64,000 nucleotides of DNA from Notoacmeibacter sp. Its GTDB lineage: Bacteria; Pseudomonadota; Alphaproteobacteria; Rhizobiales; Rhizobiaceae. Location of the stretch: the NCBI GenBank assembly GCA_019912385.1, contig JAIOIW010000047.1, positions 1 through 64,000 on the forward strand, given 5' to 3'. The notes under the pieces are model-generated. The model was not told the DNA's origin. It was given only the letters and a program-made list of their open reading frames with translations, and made no database searches. Positions within the stretch are counted from its first letter, which is position 1; every line of letters begins with the position of its first letter. Position numbers and translations under genes: made by a program. Of the stretch, positions 1 through 9,671 are shown in pieces.

Positions 1-32
1 ACCGCGATCATGAGACGCCAAAAAATTGCGCC

Positions 33-91
33 GCGGCGGGGGGTGTAACTCCGGTCGGGCTACGCCCTCCCTTCGTCACACCCCCCGCCGC
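33..91. repeat. Long inverted repeat upstream of the primase gene
   Basis: A perfect 14-bp inverted repeat (33-46 with 78-91, G-rich arm GCGGCGGGGGGTGT) encloses about 31 nt. It lies before the primase gene and next to a tandem repeat. It could be a terminator of an upstream gene, the end of an old insertion element, or a regulatory or replication structure. The sequence alone does not decide which. Confidence 0.6.
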
Positions 92-92
92 C

Positions 93-136
93 GAGTCTCA
101 TCCTGATTGACGCTGAGTCTCACCTTGATTGTCGCT
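93..136 (+). repeat. Two tandem 22-bp repeats before the primase gene
   Basis: Positions 93-114 and 115-136 are two adjacent 22-bp units sharing 19 of 22 bases (core GAGTCTCA..TGATTG.CGCT). A shorter inverted match (TGAGAC) sits at 11-16. Repeats of this size beside a primase gene could bind a replication initiator or repressor. Alternatively they are the repeated terminal sequence of an IS21-type element, of which another fragment is present near 17.3 kb. Confidence 0.55.
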
Positions 137-168
137 GCGCACGAAGCAAACATTTGGAAGGTCAGCAA

Positions 169-1098
169 ATGAATATTGAGAGCTATGCCGGCGTGCGCGC
201 TGTGCTCAATGACAAAGGCTATCCAGCACTTCCGGTGCTGCCTGGCGAAAAGGTGCCGGGCGAATACGTTGGAGGAAGATGGCGGCGCATGATGCGCTGG
301 CAGCACTTTTGTGAAACACCGCCACCTCCTACCGCTCATTTGCTTTGGGATAATATGCCGGGCGCCGGAACATGCGTGCCGCTTGGCGGTGCATGCTTCA
401 CCAATACCATGTGGCACGGCGCTAGCCAGCTTGTCGCGGTCGACCTTGATCATGATGTGCAAGGGATACACGCGGACATTCTGCGGGCAATTCCGGAAAG
501 CCCTTGCGCCAAGCGCGGGGCAAAGGGGCAGACTCTTTTCTATATGGCACCGGCAAGCTTGCCTGGGCGGAATTTCCGGGTTGATACCGACGACGGCAGC
601 GTCGGCGTTTTGGATTTTCTGGCATCCGGCAAGCAGACGGTCATTCCGCCGACGATTCACCCTGGAACCGGAGAACCGTACGTTTGGCTTGGCACCCCAC
701 TGTGGGAAATTCACCCTGCTCACCTTCCAGAACTCGATGCCGATGTAGTTGACCGCTTGGCGCGCATCCTACGGGCCGTTGGTTACAAGCCGTCGTTGGA
801 GCGAGCGACGGGCCGTGTTGATGCCAGAAGCAGCTCATACCGGGCGATCAATGACGCTGCGCTCGTCAGCCTACGTACCTGGGTTCCAGCGCTTGGTATC
901 CCGGTGCGGCGATCCGGCGATGGCTATAGAGCGAGGGCGGTTTGGCGCGGTGGAGATGACTTCAATATAGGGATTCACCGCAACGGCATTCGTGACTTTG
1001 CCCGCGACAAAGCAATGACACCGCTCGACCTGATCATGACCGCTCGCAGTTGTAACCTAAGATTGGCCAAGGAATTCGTGCTCCAGCACGCGAACTAA
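169..1098 (+). CDS. Prim-pol (bifunctional DNA primase/polymerase) domain protein
   Basis: This 309-residue protein looks like the N-terminal prim-pol domain used by plasmids, satellites and phages to prime and extend DNA. Seen in the sequence: a V-D-L-D-H-D acidic motif near residue 93 that would bind metal, a following small-residue segment, and the motif K-Q-T-V-I-P-P-T-I-H-P-G-T-G that resembles the conserved nucleotide-binding strand of the family. The ATG at 169 is preferred over an in-frame TTG at 154 because GGAAGG lies 8 nt before it. A DUF927 ATPase gene follows after 15 nt, so the two form a replication operon. The protein lacks a helicase domain of its own, and the partner probably supplies that function. 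The exact priming activity is inferred. Confidence 0.75.
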   Translation: MNIESYAGVRAVLNDKGYPALPVLPGEKVPGEYVGGRWRRMMRWQHFCETPPPPTAHLLWDNMPGAGTCVPLGGACFTNTMWHGASQLVAVDLDHDVQGIHADILRAIPESPCAKRGAKGQTLFYMAPASLPGRNFRVDTDDGSVGVLDFLASGKQTVIPPTIHPGTGEPYVWLGTPLWEIHPAHLPELDADVVDRLARILRAVGYKPSLERATGRVDARSSSYRAINDAALVSLRTWVPALGIPVRRSGDGYRARAVWRGGDDFNIGIHRNGIRDFARDKAMTPLDLIMTARSCNLRLAKEFVLQHAN

Positions 1099-1113
1099 CG
1101 GGGACTTCCACAC

Positions 1114-3219
1114 ATGACGATTTTGATTTGCTGTCAATCGGCACCAAGTGCCGATGACCGCTCGATCTTGCACGACCTTTTTGGCCACGGTTCAGTTGCC
1201 GTGATCGATAAGCCCGATACGAGAGACATAGACCCGAGACCGGACAGGGTGCTGATCCTTCCGAGTGGCGGTGCAGGCGAACATTGGGAGGCTGCGACGG
1301 CGCTGTTCTTCATGCGGCGCGGTATCCACACCCGCAGACTCGTGACGGCCATCACCGCGCTCAAGGATGGCGGGATTGCTGATTTCTGGAAGCATGACAG
1401 CGGACACACAGCGGTACCGCAATTGCCACTTGGGGCTATGTTCGCAGAGGGCGACTACGTTTGGCAATATGTCGAGCAGAAGGATGCGTCAGGCGGTATT
1501 GCGCGCGTTAAGCAATGCCTGTTCACCGCGTTGCAGCTGAACCGGTTCGGATACAATAACGGCGGATCGCTTTTTGAGTGCCATTTCGAGGCCGGAAAAA
1601 TGGGTGGGCGCAAAACGATCAGCTTCACCCGCGCCGATCTTTCTGGCGGGCGGCCGTGGAGCGAATTTCAAGCGCGGCTCATGAATGCAGGGTTCGAGAT
1701 TTTTGGTTCATCCGGCGTGGCAAACCGCATGATTGACCAGTGGATAAAGGAGCAGATCGAGGACTTCAATAGTTTCAGCCTGATCGACCGCATTGGTTGG
1801 AACGATGACTTCACGCGTTTCGCCTTTGATAATGTCGTTCTGACATCAAGTGGGGCTGTCGATGCAATTTGCGGGACCGGCGTGAAGCCGGCCGCCATGG
1901 CAATAACTGGCACGCTCGAGGGGTGGAAGGCTCAGGTGGGCTCTATTCTTGAGCGCAACACGGTCGGCCTAATCGCGCTCGGCACTGCGCTAGCTGCACC
2001 GATGACAGCGGCGTTCGGAATGCACAATGTGTGCATCCACCTTGAGGGTGCTCCAGGCGGTGGCAAAACGGTCATGATGAACGCTGCCCTATCCGCGTGG
2101 TACAGGCCAACAAACGGTGAAACCGGATGCGCTCAGCCTTGGGATGGCACCATCGTAGGGCACATGAACATCATGAAATCGATCAACGGCCTGCCCTATG
2201 GCCTTGACGAGATGACTAAGGTCGCCAAGACGACTTCACGCTCCACAGTCCGCATAACGGATATGACATATGCAATCGGCAATGGCACGAGCGTGCCGAA
2301 GGGGCGCAGTGCGACTGAAAACGTCGAACAGCACCAATTCCGGTTGTCCGCCATATCAACCGGCGAGTTCTCAGTGTCGGCCTCCGCTGAAATGCAAGGG
2401 ACACCATTGACCAGCGGCGGCGACGCACGCCTGCTCAACCTATTCGCAGATGAGCGGGAACACCGGGTGTTTGATGATCCGGCACCACACACGACGTTCC
2501 ACGATGCGGGGCGCGCTATGATGCTTGCCACAAAGCGGGAGAACGGCACCGCTGGCGCACGTTTGGTCGAGCACATGTTGGCGGACATGGAAGCTGCAGA
2601 AACGCGCTTCACGGTAGCTAGAAACACTTTTACCGCCAGGTTCTCGGATGGCGAAAGCGACGATGTGAGACGCCAGGTCGAACGGCACTGGTCCAGCATC
2701 TACGGCGCACTTCTACTGGCGCATGATGCCGGGGTGATTGACAAGGATGAGGACGCCATCATGACTATGCTGGCAGCGGAAGTCGAACGGTGGAAATGCA
2801 GCCTGGGAGATGTGCGGCAGTTCGGCAGAGACACGGCGAACGCCATGGAAGGCATTGCTGAGGTGTTCCGGGCCGAGAAGGATGTGACTATCCTGCCGGT
2901 GATTCCGCATGGCGAAAAACTGGAACTGGTGGTCGAACAAGCGCCGCGTCAGTCGGTAAAGGGATATTACTCAAAACGCAATGATTTGGCGGAGTGGTCA
3001 AAGTACAGCTACCTATCAGGCGGCCGTGGCGATGATGTGATCCTGTTTGTTCCGACAGGTTTCAAGGATGACCGTGTGCCGGGCGGCGGCAAGGCACTGC
3101 AATTGGCGGCGCAAAAGACCGGAAGTCTTGTTGAGATAGCTGATGAAGCAAAAGGCAACCCCCGCCTCCGCGTGAATAGCACACGAAGTCGGTATGTTGT
3201 GCTTGCATTGGCGGCGTGA
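1114..3219 (+). CDS. DUF927 domain ATPase (replicative helicase-like)
   Basis: A 701-residue protein of the DUF927 family, which is found in mobile elements beside primases and is thought to act as a ring ATPase or helicase. Seen directly: a Walker A motif G-A-P-G-G-G-K-T at residues 312-319 (K318, T319), a Walker B-like G-L-D-E at 363-366, and downstream S-x-G and arginine-rich segments. The N-terminal third (residues 1-200) has no motif I recognise and may interact with primase products. The gene starts 15 nt after the prim-pol gene and is probably co-transcribed with it. Together they suggest an autonomously replicating or integrative element whose integrase and other genes lie left of the window or have been lost. 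Confidence 0.8.
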   Translation: MTILICCQSAPSADDRSILHDLFGHGSVAVIDKPDTRDIDPRPDRVLILPSGGAGEHWEAATALFFMRRGIHTRRLVTAITALKDGGIADFWKHDSGHTAVPQLPLGAMFAEGDYVWQYVEQKDASGGIARVKQCLFTALQLNRFGYNNGGSLFECHFEAGKMGGRKTISFTRADLSGGRPWSEFQARLMNAGFEIFGSSGVANRMIDQWIKEQIEDFNSFSLIDRIGWNDDFTRFAFDNVVLTSSGAVDAICGTGVKPAAMAITGTLEGWKAQVGSILERNTVGLIALGTALAAPMTAAFGMHNVCIHLEGAPGGGKTVMMNAALSAWYRPTNGETGCAQPWDGTIVGHMNIMKSINGLPYGLDEMTKVAKTTSRSTVRITDMTYAIGNGTSVPKGRSATENVEQHQFRLSAISTGEFSVSASAEMQGTPLTSGGDARLLNLFADEREHRVFDDPAPHTTFHDAGRAMMLATKRENGTAGARLVEHMLADMEAAETRFTVARNTFTARFSDGESDDVRRQVERHWSSIYGALLLAHDAGVIDKDEDAIMTMLAAEVERWKCSLGDVRQFGRDTANAMEGIAEVFRAEKDVTILPVIPHGEKLELVVEQAPRQSVKGYYSKRNDLAEWSKYSYLSGGRGDDVILFVPTGFKDDRVPGGGKALQLAAQKTGSLVEIADEAKGNPRLRVNSTRSRYVVLALAA

Positions 3220-3230
3220 TCTTGGCCAAG

Positions 3231-3799
3231 GGGGACAGCTTGGGACAGGCGAAAAAACTGCACTGGCCCAAGCCATACCCGCCATAAGTCGTTATTATTG
3301 TTATCTTATTATCTAAGATATAGTAGGTCGGGACAGTTGGGACAGGTTTCTGTATAGGTGTGTTATGTGCTCGCAACTGGGGCAATCGCAAGATAGATAA
3401 ACACCTGAATGCAGGAATGCTGTCCCAATTGTCCTAAGTGGAAATTACGTTTTTACATCAATATGATAAACAGGGTCGCTAACATGTCCCTTAAGTATTA
3501 ATCCTGTCCCAAGATCATGATGAAGGGTGTATTGTAGTGCGGCGTCCAACCTGGCCGCAGCCGCCTTCTCGGTATGCGTCGCCGGGGACCGCGAAGTACT
3601 AGCGGACAAATTGGAGTTGAGATGATGATCAAACCCAACATGTAGATACGCAGCGACACCTGCATTTGGTGTCGAACTGTTTGAAAGGCCTGTAGGTAAA
3701 AAAGGTACGACAGACCCACCCCCGCCAAAAGCGGGTAACGCAGCCCCCCGTAATCTCACAACTTATCAGTTTTTTTGATGTATCCTGTCCCCTGGGACC
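3231..3799. repeat. Cluster of GGGACA/TGTCCC repeats with an AT-rich stretch; candidate origin
   Basis: In the gene-free region after the DUF927 gene, GGGACA occurs at 3232, 3242, 3330 and 3339 on the plus strand, the first two 10 bp apart and the next two 9 bp apart. The reverse form TGTCCC occurs at 3421, 3485, 3505 and 3786. An AT-rich segment lies at 3288-3325 between the two forward pairs. Closely phased repeats flanking AT-rich DNA beside a prim-pol/DUF927 operon are what an iteron-type origin looks like, but this role is inference. Confidence 0.5.
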
Positions 3800-4359
3800 A
3801 TTGTGTTTTAGCGTACAAAATCGGTTCTGATGCAAGTCCGATGACATTCGGCTCACTCATACAGCATCAATCAGTCGAGCTTCGAACGGGTCATTCAGCT
3901 AGAGGCCGTCCAACGTCCGCTTCGGGGCCGGAAGGAGACCGGCCGCTTTTCTGAACCCAATCCGGAATAGCTGCCGTTGAGGCGCATTCCCCTCAGACCG
4001 CTCCCGACCCCGTTGTCGCCATTCAGGCCGCTTAACTTGTCGCCCGAAACCTGCCGTTAATTCTGTAGTATTGGCCAGACGGTGGTCGTAGCCAGATAGG
4101 CAAGTTGAATTTGATAAGCCTCAGAAACGGGCCAGTATGAGGCTGGTGCCAGTTGCATTAAAACCAGTCACTCTGGACCGGAGCGGCCAAGCGTTACAGG
4201 CAGAACTGGAAATCGAGCTGCATGCCCAGCAATGATCGCTAGGTTTATTCCGAAAATGGTGGGAACTTGTCGCAAAAGTCATCCGGTGCAAAAATTTCAG
4301 CGGCTTCTCCTCTATTTTCATCATAAGACATCGACTAACTTGAATTGAAAGGGGGGAGT
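3800..4359. other. Non-coding stretch before the Mokosh operon
   Basis: No convincing gene was found. It contains a patch near 3914-3960 (CGTCCGCTTCGGGGCCGG) resembling the dispersed intergenic motif seen again near 52.6, 55.7 and 58.6 kb. The promoter of the helicase gene should lie at its right end. A run of purines, AAAGGGGGGAG, at 4348-4358 is a strong ribosome binding site for the ATG at 4360. Confidence 0.5.
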
Positions 4360-7300
4360 ATGGCATTGAAATCGCGCCGCAAAGGCACGTTCTTAACAGC
4401 TTACAAGCTCGAAGATCGCGACCTCCAGAGAGCGGATCGGAAATCAGGACGACCTTCGCTAACGCTTGGTATCGATGAGAGCGGAAATCATGTTCTCGTC
4501 AAGGCGTGGCCACGTGCGACCGGCGAAGGACAAGAAGAGCTTCGTGAACTTTGGCAGCATGAAGTGCGTCACCTTTACCGCTTAGGGGGATATCCTGGGG
4601 CGTCGACGTCGATCGCGACGCTGCAGCAAGCTGGCTTCGACGATTCCGGCTTCTATCTCGTGCTTGATCTCGGCCAACGCCAACCGCTGGCGACGCTTCT
4701 CCAGCATCGGCAAGCGAACCATTGGCTACAAAATCCGCGCATCACCCGCAATCGGTTGTTGCTCTGGCAAAATCTGTCGCAGATCGCGGCCGCCCTTGAG
4801 ATACTCCACGATCAAGGGCTTCTGCATCGCAATATCGACCAGTGGTCGATATTGGCGTCTGGTGGAAGCGAACCTGATTTTCAGCTCACTGGTTTCGAGT
4901 GGTCACTGAGGCTTGCAGGCGCGGCGAACGCCCCCAGCGCAACACGCACAAGGACCGGCGCGCCGGCGTCGTTTGTAGAGGACTGGCGAGCATTCGGCGA
5001 TTTGGCTGCCGGATTATTGGGAGCCGACCTGAAGCGGGTCATTGACCTTCGGATCATCCCCTCAGATGTAGCGGATCACCTGTCCTCTGCTGAAGTCAGG
5101 CTTCTGCGACAGCTCATCCGAATCGAGCGGCTGGACCGGCTCGACGGCGAGATCGTTCGTTTGCGAATTCAAGACATCCTCCGCGACCTTGGCGCCAGCG
5201 CTGCAGGCCGGGAAGCGAAATTTCATCTCGTTTTCCGTTTCGCCGGAGCCTTTGCGCAGCGTATTCGCGAGGCTTCTGGTAAAGACGTCGAAGTCGACGA
5301 TGTCGAAGCCATGCTTGCATTTGTTCGCGCCGATCTCGGCGACACGCCGCTTCTGCTTGCGATAAAGAACGAAGCACAGCCGTTCAGATTGACGCTCGCT
5401 GGCACACTGCTCACCTATTCGCTGTCGCAATACATCCAAAAGCCGGGCATGCCCGGAACGTGGGAGATGGCGTATTGTGAGCGGGCAGAGGCCACCGAAG
5501 CAGCCGCGGTTAACATTCTGGGACAGGTGCAGCTTGATGCCCGCTCGCTCGAGATCATGGACCAGCGGGACGCAGTCACAAGATTTCCGAGGCTACGCGG
5601 GAAACTATCAAGCTGGGAGCAATTACGGCGCGAGCTTGACGAGGAACAAGCCGAGCCTGATAGGGCGAAGCGGGTTCACCAGGCGTTGGCGCTCACTCAA
5701 TTCCTTGAGGCGCTCTACGCAGCAGCCGACGTCTATCCTGTCGACATAAGGCAGGTGGTCGACGCCCATGGCTCTGCGAGCGCGGACGGCGAGGAAGTTT
5801 GCGTCGCCATGGTGCCCCGCCAGGATTCGGAGCGCGACGCGCTTTCGATCGCGCTCGGGCTTCGACCGCCGGCCAAGCGGTTCGAGGAAGTGATGATGGG
5901 CGATGCACGCATTGAGGATTGGGTGCTGACCGAAGCGCGCCAGGTCGGCGACCGCGAAATTTCCGACACGTCGTGGAAGTTCAGCCGCAGGGATCAGCAA
6001 GGTGCGTCGCAACCGACCTATATCTTTGTCGGCGCCGAAAGGCCGACCAACTTTCGCGACGCGGCGCTTGTGCCGGCAGATTTCGTGGGCCGCGACATCC
6101 AGCTGCGGCGCCGCCTCAGGGCGCTGAGGGCGCTCGCGGACCATTCCGAACTACTTCGCATGCTCGATGACCCCCGGTCGAGGATCCTCGATTCACATGA
6201 AGTGGCGAAGTCGGACGAGCGTTTTACAGCGCTCGACGAATCGAAACGTGCCGCGCTCGGCGCGATTATATCGACTATTCCCCTGTTTTTGGTCCAGGGC
6301 CCGCCTGGAGTCGGAAAGACCCGGTTGGTGAGAGACCTAGTCCTCGACACGCTCGCCGACAACAGTTCAGCGCGCCTGCTCTTGACTGCCCAAAGTAACG
6401 CTGCGGTCAATCATCTCATGGATGAACTTGCCGAGGCGCTCAAAGGGCATCCCCGCGAGCCCGTCATCGTGCGCAGTCAATCCAAGGACAACAAGGATGA
6501 TGCCGGCGATTTCGAGGTCGTCCGCCAGACCGAGTCGCTGATTGCCAAGCTCGCCGCAAGTCCGCTCGTCGCCGAAGCGCCCCAACGACTTCGCCAGCAG
6601 CTCGGCGATCTTCAAGCGATCATAGCAACCAAACCCAAAGAAGAACGATCGAGCGCTACCCAAGGCCGCCAGGCCATGGAGGCGTTGCTCGTTCGGGGCG
6701 CGAACCTGCTTTTTGCAACCACCAACTCGCCAGAGCTGGAGCGCCTTCTCGACGAGCACGGCCAATTCGACTGGGTCATGGTTGAGGAGGCAGGAAAAGC
6801 GACAGGAGGTGAGCTACTTGCGCCTCTTCTGCTGTCCTATCGGCGCTTGATGATTGGCGACCACAAACAGCTTGCGCCTTTCGGTTCGGAGCGCATCGTG
6901 CAACTGCTAGAAAATCCGCAAGCCGTCGCGAAGGCTCTCGAAGCCGGCGCCGAATTCATTGGCCGGACGCTTCGCGATATGTCGACCGACGAGGTTCTGG
7001 ACGAGGTCGACACCGATCAGAGTGATTTCCCCGCCCTTTGCACCTTGGCTCTTGCTCAGGTTCTGCTCTTCGAGCGGATGATCGAAGACGAGTTCAAGGT
7101 CCATAAGAACAAGCCCAAGGCCCGCAGGCTTGCTCAGCGACTGACGTTGCAGCATCGGATGCACCCGGCGCTGGCCGAGGTGGTGTCCCATAGCTTCTAT
7201 GACAACGAGCTTAAAACGCATGAAGAGGCGGCGGCGCGGATCACGGGCGCACCGTCACCCGTATCCTCCAGCGACGGCAAGCGGCTCCCGAACGCCCCTC

Positions 7301-7905
7301 TCATCTTCATCGACATGCCATGGGTACAAGCGACCGTTGGGATGAAAGCGAGCGATGCCGAGCGCCGGCCAAGGTGGCACAATCCCGCCGAAGTTGAGGC
7401 AGTTCGGCAGATCCTATCGCTCCTTAGGGTTCGCCAGGGCCTGGAAAAGCCGCCGACGCTGGCAATCCTGTCGCCCTATAGCGAGCAGGTGCGCCGCCTG
7501 AAGGCGGCGTTCGATGACAACCGGGCGAGCTTTCCGACTATAGGCGACTTGTCACCGGCGATCGATGCCGATCGCTATTGCGGCACGGTCGATTCGTTTC
7601 AGGGAAACGAGGCCGACGTCGTTATCGTCTCTCTCGTCCGCAATAACCACCATGCATCACTTCGCGGGGCGCTCGGCTTTCTAAGTGACCCGCGCCGGAT
7701 GAACGTCCTCCTCAGCCGAGCAAAGTCGAACCTGTACGTCATCGGTTCGCTAGAATTCGTGCGCTCGACGATCGCGTCGAATGCCGGCACCGAGGCTCTT
7801 CGGGAAGCCGCGTTCCTGGGCCGGTTCTTGGAGGCGCTGGAGACCCAACGGCAGCGCGGCAAAGCGGTGATCATCCCCCTCAAACGTCTGGTCGGTGGAA
7901 AATGA
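4360..7905 (+). CDS. mkoA: Mokosh type I MkoA: kinase-like domain fused to SF1 (COG1112) helicase
   Basis: MkoA and MkoB form the two-gene Mokosh type I anti-phage system, which pairs a kinase/RNA-helicase protein with a PLD nuclease. Residues about 20-280 resemble a Ser/Thr kinase fold, but the HRD loop reads H-R-N and the DFG position reads T-G-F, so it may be a pseudokinase. The C-terminal half is an SF1 helicase: Walker A G-P-P-G-V-G-K-T at 647-654, a DExx-like V-E-E-A at 808-811, G-D-H-K-Q at 833-837, Q-H-R-M at 931-934, S-F-Q-G near 1079-1082 and L-L-S-R-A-K near 1117-1122. The protein has 1181 residues. ATG 4360 was chosen over TTG 4345 because of the GGGGGGAG site. The stop overlaps the mkoB start by 4 bp (ATGA), implying translational coupling. 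Confidence 0.87.
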   Translation: MALKSRRKGTFLTAYKLEDRDLQRADRKSGRPSLTLGIDESGNHVLVKAWPRATGEGQEELRELWQHEVRHLYRLGGYPGASTSIATLQQAGFDDSGFYLVLDLGQRQPLATLLQHRQANHWLQNPRITRNRLLLWQNLSQIAAALEILHDQGLLHRNIDQWSILASGGSEPDFQLTGFEWSLRLAGAANAPSATRTRTGAPASFVEDWRAFGDLAAGLLGADLKRVIDLRIIPSDVADHLSSAEVRLLRQLIRIERLDRLDGEIVRLRIQDILRDLGASAAGREAKFHLVFRFAGAFAQRIREASGKDVEVDDVEAMLAFVRADLGDTPLLLAIKNEAQPFRLTLAGTLLTYSLSQYIQKPGMPGTWEMAYCERAEATEAAAVNILGQVQLDARSLEIMDQRDAVTRFPRLRGKLSSWEQLRRELDEEQAEPDRAKRVHQALALTQFLEALYAAADVYPVDIRQVVDAHGSASADGEEVCVAMVPRQDSERDALSIALGLRPPAKRFEEVMMGDARIEDWVLTEARQVGDREISDTSWKFSRRDQQGASQPTYIFVGAERPTNFRDAALVPADFVGRDIQLRRRLRALRALADHSELLRMLDDPRSRILDSHEVAKSDERFTALDESKRAALGAIISTIPLFLVQGPPGVGKTRLVRDLVLDTLADNSSARLLLTAQSNAAVNHLMDELAEALKGHPREPVIVRSQSKDNKDDAGDFEVVRQTESLIAKLAASPLVAEAPQRLRQQLGDLQAIIATKPKEERSSATQGRQAMEALLVRGANLLFATTNSPELERLLDEHGQFDWVMVEEAGKATGGELLAPLLLSYRRLMIGDHKQLAPFGSERIVQLLENPQAVAKALEAGAEFIGRTLRDMSTDEVLDEVDTDQSDFPALCTLALAQVLLFERMIEDEFKVHKNKPKARRLAQRLTLQHRMHPALAEVVSHSFYDNELKTHEEAAARITGAPSPVSSSDGKRLPNAPLIFIDMPWVQATVGMKASDAERRPRWHNPAEVEAVRQILSLLRVRQGLEKPPTLAILSPYSEQVRRLKAAFDDNRASFPTIGDLSPAIDADRYCGTVDSFQGNEADVVIVSLVRNNHHASLRGALGFLSDPRRMNVLLSRAKSNLYVIGSLEFVRSTIASNAGTEALREAAFLGRFLEALETQRQRGKAVIIPLKRLVGGK

Positions 7906-9671
7906 GTCTCATCCGCGTCGCAATTCCCGTCCTGCAGGGACGCCGCAAATTTCACTACGACAAAGGCCGACCGTGGAGCGTTTTGGAGCAGTTGCTTCTG
8001 TGGGAACTGGACCGCGGATCGACCTCCGTGCATGCGCTTAGAGAGCGGGCGTGTATCCCGGAGCGAGTCATCATCGAGGCGCTGATCCGGCTCATGCGCG
8101 CGGGCTGGGTCGAGATGATGCAGTCGGCAACCGCCGTGCAGTTCCAGATCACGCCGGAAGGCCGCATTGTGAAGGAGTACGATCAGTTGCCGACGGCCCC
8201 CCGGCGCCTGAGCCGAAACATGACGTTCGTAATTGACCAGATTACGGGGACGCTGTTCCGAAGCCGCGACCTCCCGTTTGTCCATGAGCATGTCGTCGTA
8301 AAAAGAGAAGAGCAAGGCGAGCCGATCGTGCGCATCGAGCGCCCCCCAAGACAGCTTGTCGAAGAGGTGCGTCCGCTCGTTGACGCGCTGTTCCAAGCTG
8401 ACGAAAGGTTTGTTGGCATAGACCCCTATGGCAGTCGCCTCGCCACGCGCTGGGCCCTCGTTCCGGTGCGGGACGGACAGCCCGAAGGTATGAGTCCGCG
8501 CGCGCCTGCGCTGCTCATTGAGGAGATCAAGCGTGCGGCTGCAGTGCTGGCCCAGTCGGCGGGCGGCCAACAACGGACATACACACCGACGTCGCTTGTC
8601 GGATCCGAGAGCGCACAGGTCACTCCACCAATCCGCAAGGTCGCTTTCACGACGAACGACTTGATTGCTGGCGGTGCGGAGCACGAAACCGCACTTAAGG
8701 GAGCGATTCGCCGGGCGCGACACCGGCTTCTGATTCACTCGACCTTCGTGTCGGCCCAGCGCTTCGCCGCCTTGCTTCCAGAACTCCGTAAAGCAGTAGG
8801 TATGGGCGTCAAGGTGGATATCCTCTGGGGTCAAGACAAGAATGCAGACGAGCGTCGTTCGACGGCGAAGGTTGCACAACAACTGCGTGCCCAGCTTGAA
8901 GCCGAAGGGCTCGACGGATTGACGATCCACCCGTTTTCGACGGGATCACACGCCAAGATCGTGCTTGCCGACGACGGCACCCCTGACCGCGTGATCGCCT
9001 TGGTCGGATCCTGCAACTGGCTGTACAGCGGCTTCTCTAGCTTCGAAGTTTCGGTCCGCTTGCGCGACCACCAATTGGTCGCCGATGTCATTGATCAAGT
9101 CGCCGAGCTATCGCGGGGCGGAAACGGTCACTGGACCAATCTCACAAGCGACCTCGTCGCTCAGGCCGTCAACCTGCGAAGCCAGAGCTCGCAGAACGAA
9201 GGCAAGGCTGGCGTTTGCGTTCTCCTGGGATCAGATCATGCTGAGCTCGTGCGAGAGGCGAGAGACACTGCCGATAAGAGCCTTGTCATCGCCAGCCATC
9301 GGTTTGCGGGCGCGGCCAACAACCTGATCCTGGCACCGGTGTTCGCGGCCTCGAAACGTGCTTGCAATCTGGACGTGCGCCTTTTCTACGGCGAGGACAG
9401 TGGCGCGATCACGGCGATCGATATCGCACAGCTGACCAACGAAGCGGCTAAGGTTGGCGTTCGTATCCGGCCAGTTCATCGCCCGCGACTACATGCGAAG
9501 TTCCTTACCTGGGACGATGATGTGGCTGTCATAACCAGCCAGAACTGGCTTTCGGCTGACACGATGGACGACAGCCCGCGCCAGGAAATCGGCATTTGTA
9601 TACGCTCCCCCGGTGTGGGGCGCATCCTCCTGGAAAGGTTTGAGGCAGCGACGGTCGCTGCGGGCGGCTAA
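7902..9671 (+). CDS. mkoB: Mokosh type I MkoB: phospholipase D-family nuclease-like protein
   Basis: A 589-residue protein with two PLD-type half sites, as expected for the effector partner of MkoA. The first has S-H-A-K (H350, K352), followed by G-S-C-N-W. The second has L-H-A-K (H531, K533), followed by S-Q-N-W. Both keep the catalytic His and Lys, so a single active site formed by two halves is likely. The N-terminal 120 residues look like a winged-helix region (residues 25-95), possibly for nucleic-acid contact. The gene overlaps mkoA by 4 bp and ends the operon; an IS element sits 326 bp downstream. Cleavage of nucleic acid during infection is inferred from the system and not visible here. 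Confidence 0.87.
   Translation: MSLIRVAIPVLQGRRKFHYDKGRPWSVLEQLLLWELDRGSTSVHALRERACIPERVIIEALIRLMRAGWVEMMQSATAVQFQITPEGRIVKEYDQLPTAPRRLSRNMTFVIDQITGTLFRSRDLPFVHEHVVVKREEQGEPIVRIERPPRQLVEEVRPLVDALFQADERFVGIDPYGSRLATRWALVPVRDGQPEGMSPRAPALLIEEIKRAAAVLAQSAGGQQRTYTPTSLVGSESAQVTPPIRKVAFTTNDLIAGGAEHETALKGAIRRARHRLLIHSTFVSAQRFAALLPELRKAVGMGVKVDILWGQDKNADERRSTAKVAQQLRAQLEAEGLDGLTIHPFSTGSHAKIVLADDGTPDRVIALVGSCNWLYSGFSSFEVSVRLRDHQLVADVIDQVAELSRGGNGHWTNLTSDLVAQAVNLRSQSSQNEGKAGVCVLLGSDHAELVREARDTADKSLVIASHRFAGAANNLILAPVFAASKRACNLDVRLFYGEDSGAITAIDIAQLTNEAAKVGVRIRPVHRPRLHAKFLTWDDDVAVITSQNWLSADTMDDSPRQEIGICIRSPGVGRILLERFEAATVAAGG

Noticed and set aside
3062-3856. Small minus-strand frames in the repeat region after the DUF927 gene
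   Set aside because: No ribosome binding site or family match, and the frames are interrupted by the repeat cluster; treated as non-coding.
7599-8930. 443-codon minus-strand frame across mkoA/mkoB
   Set aside because: Antisense of two genes with complete helicase and PLD motifs; no ribosome binding site or domain.
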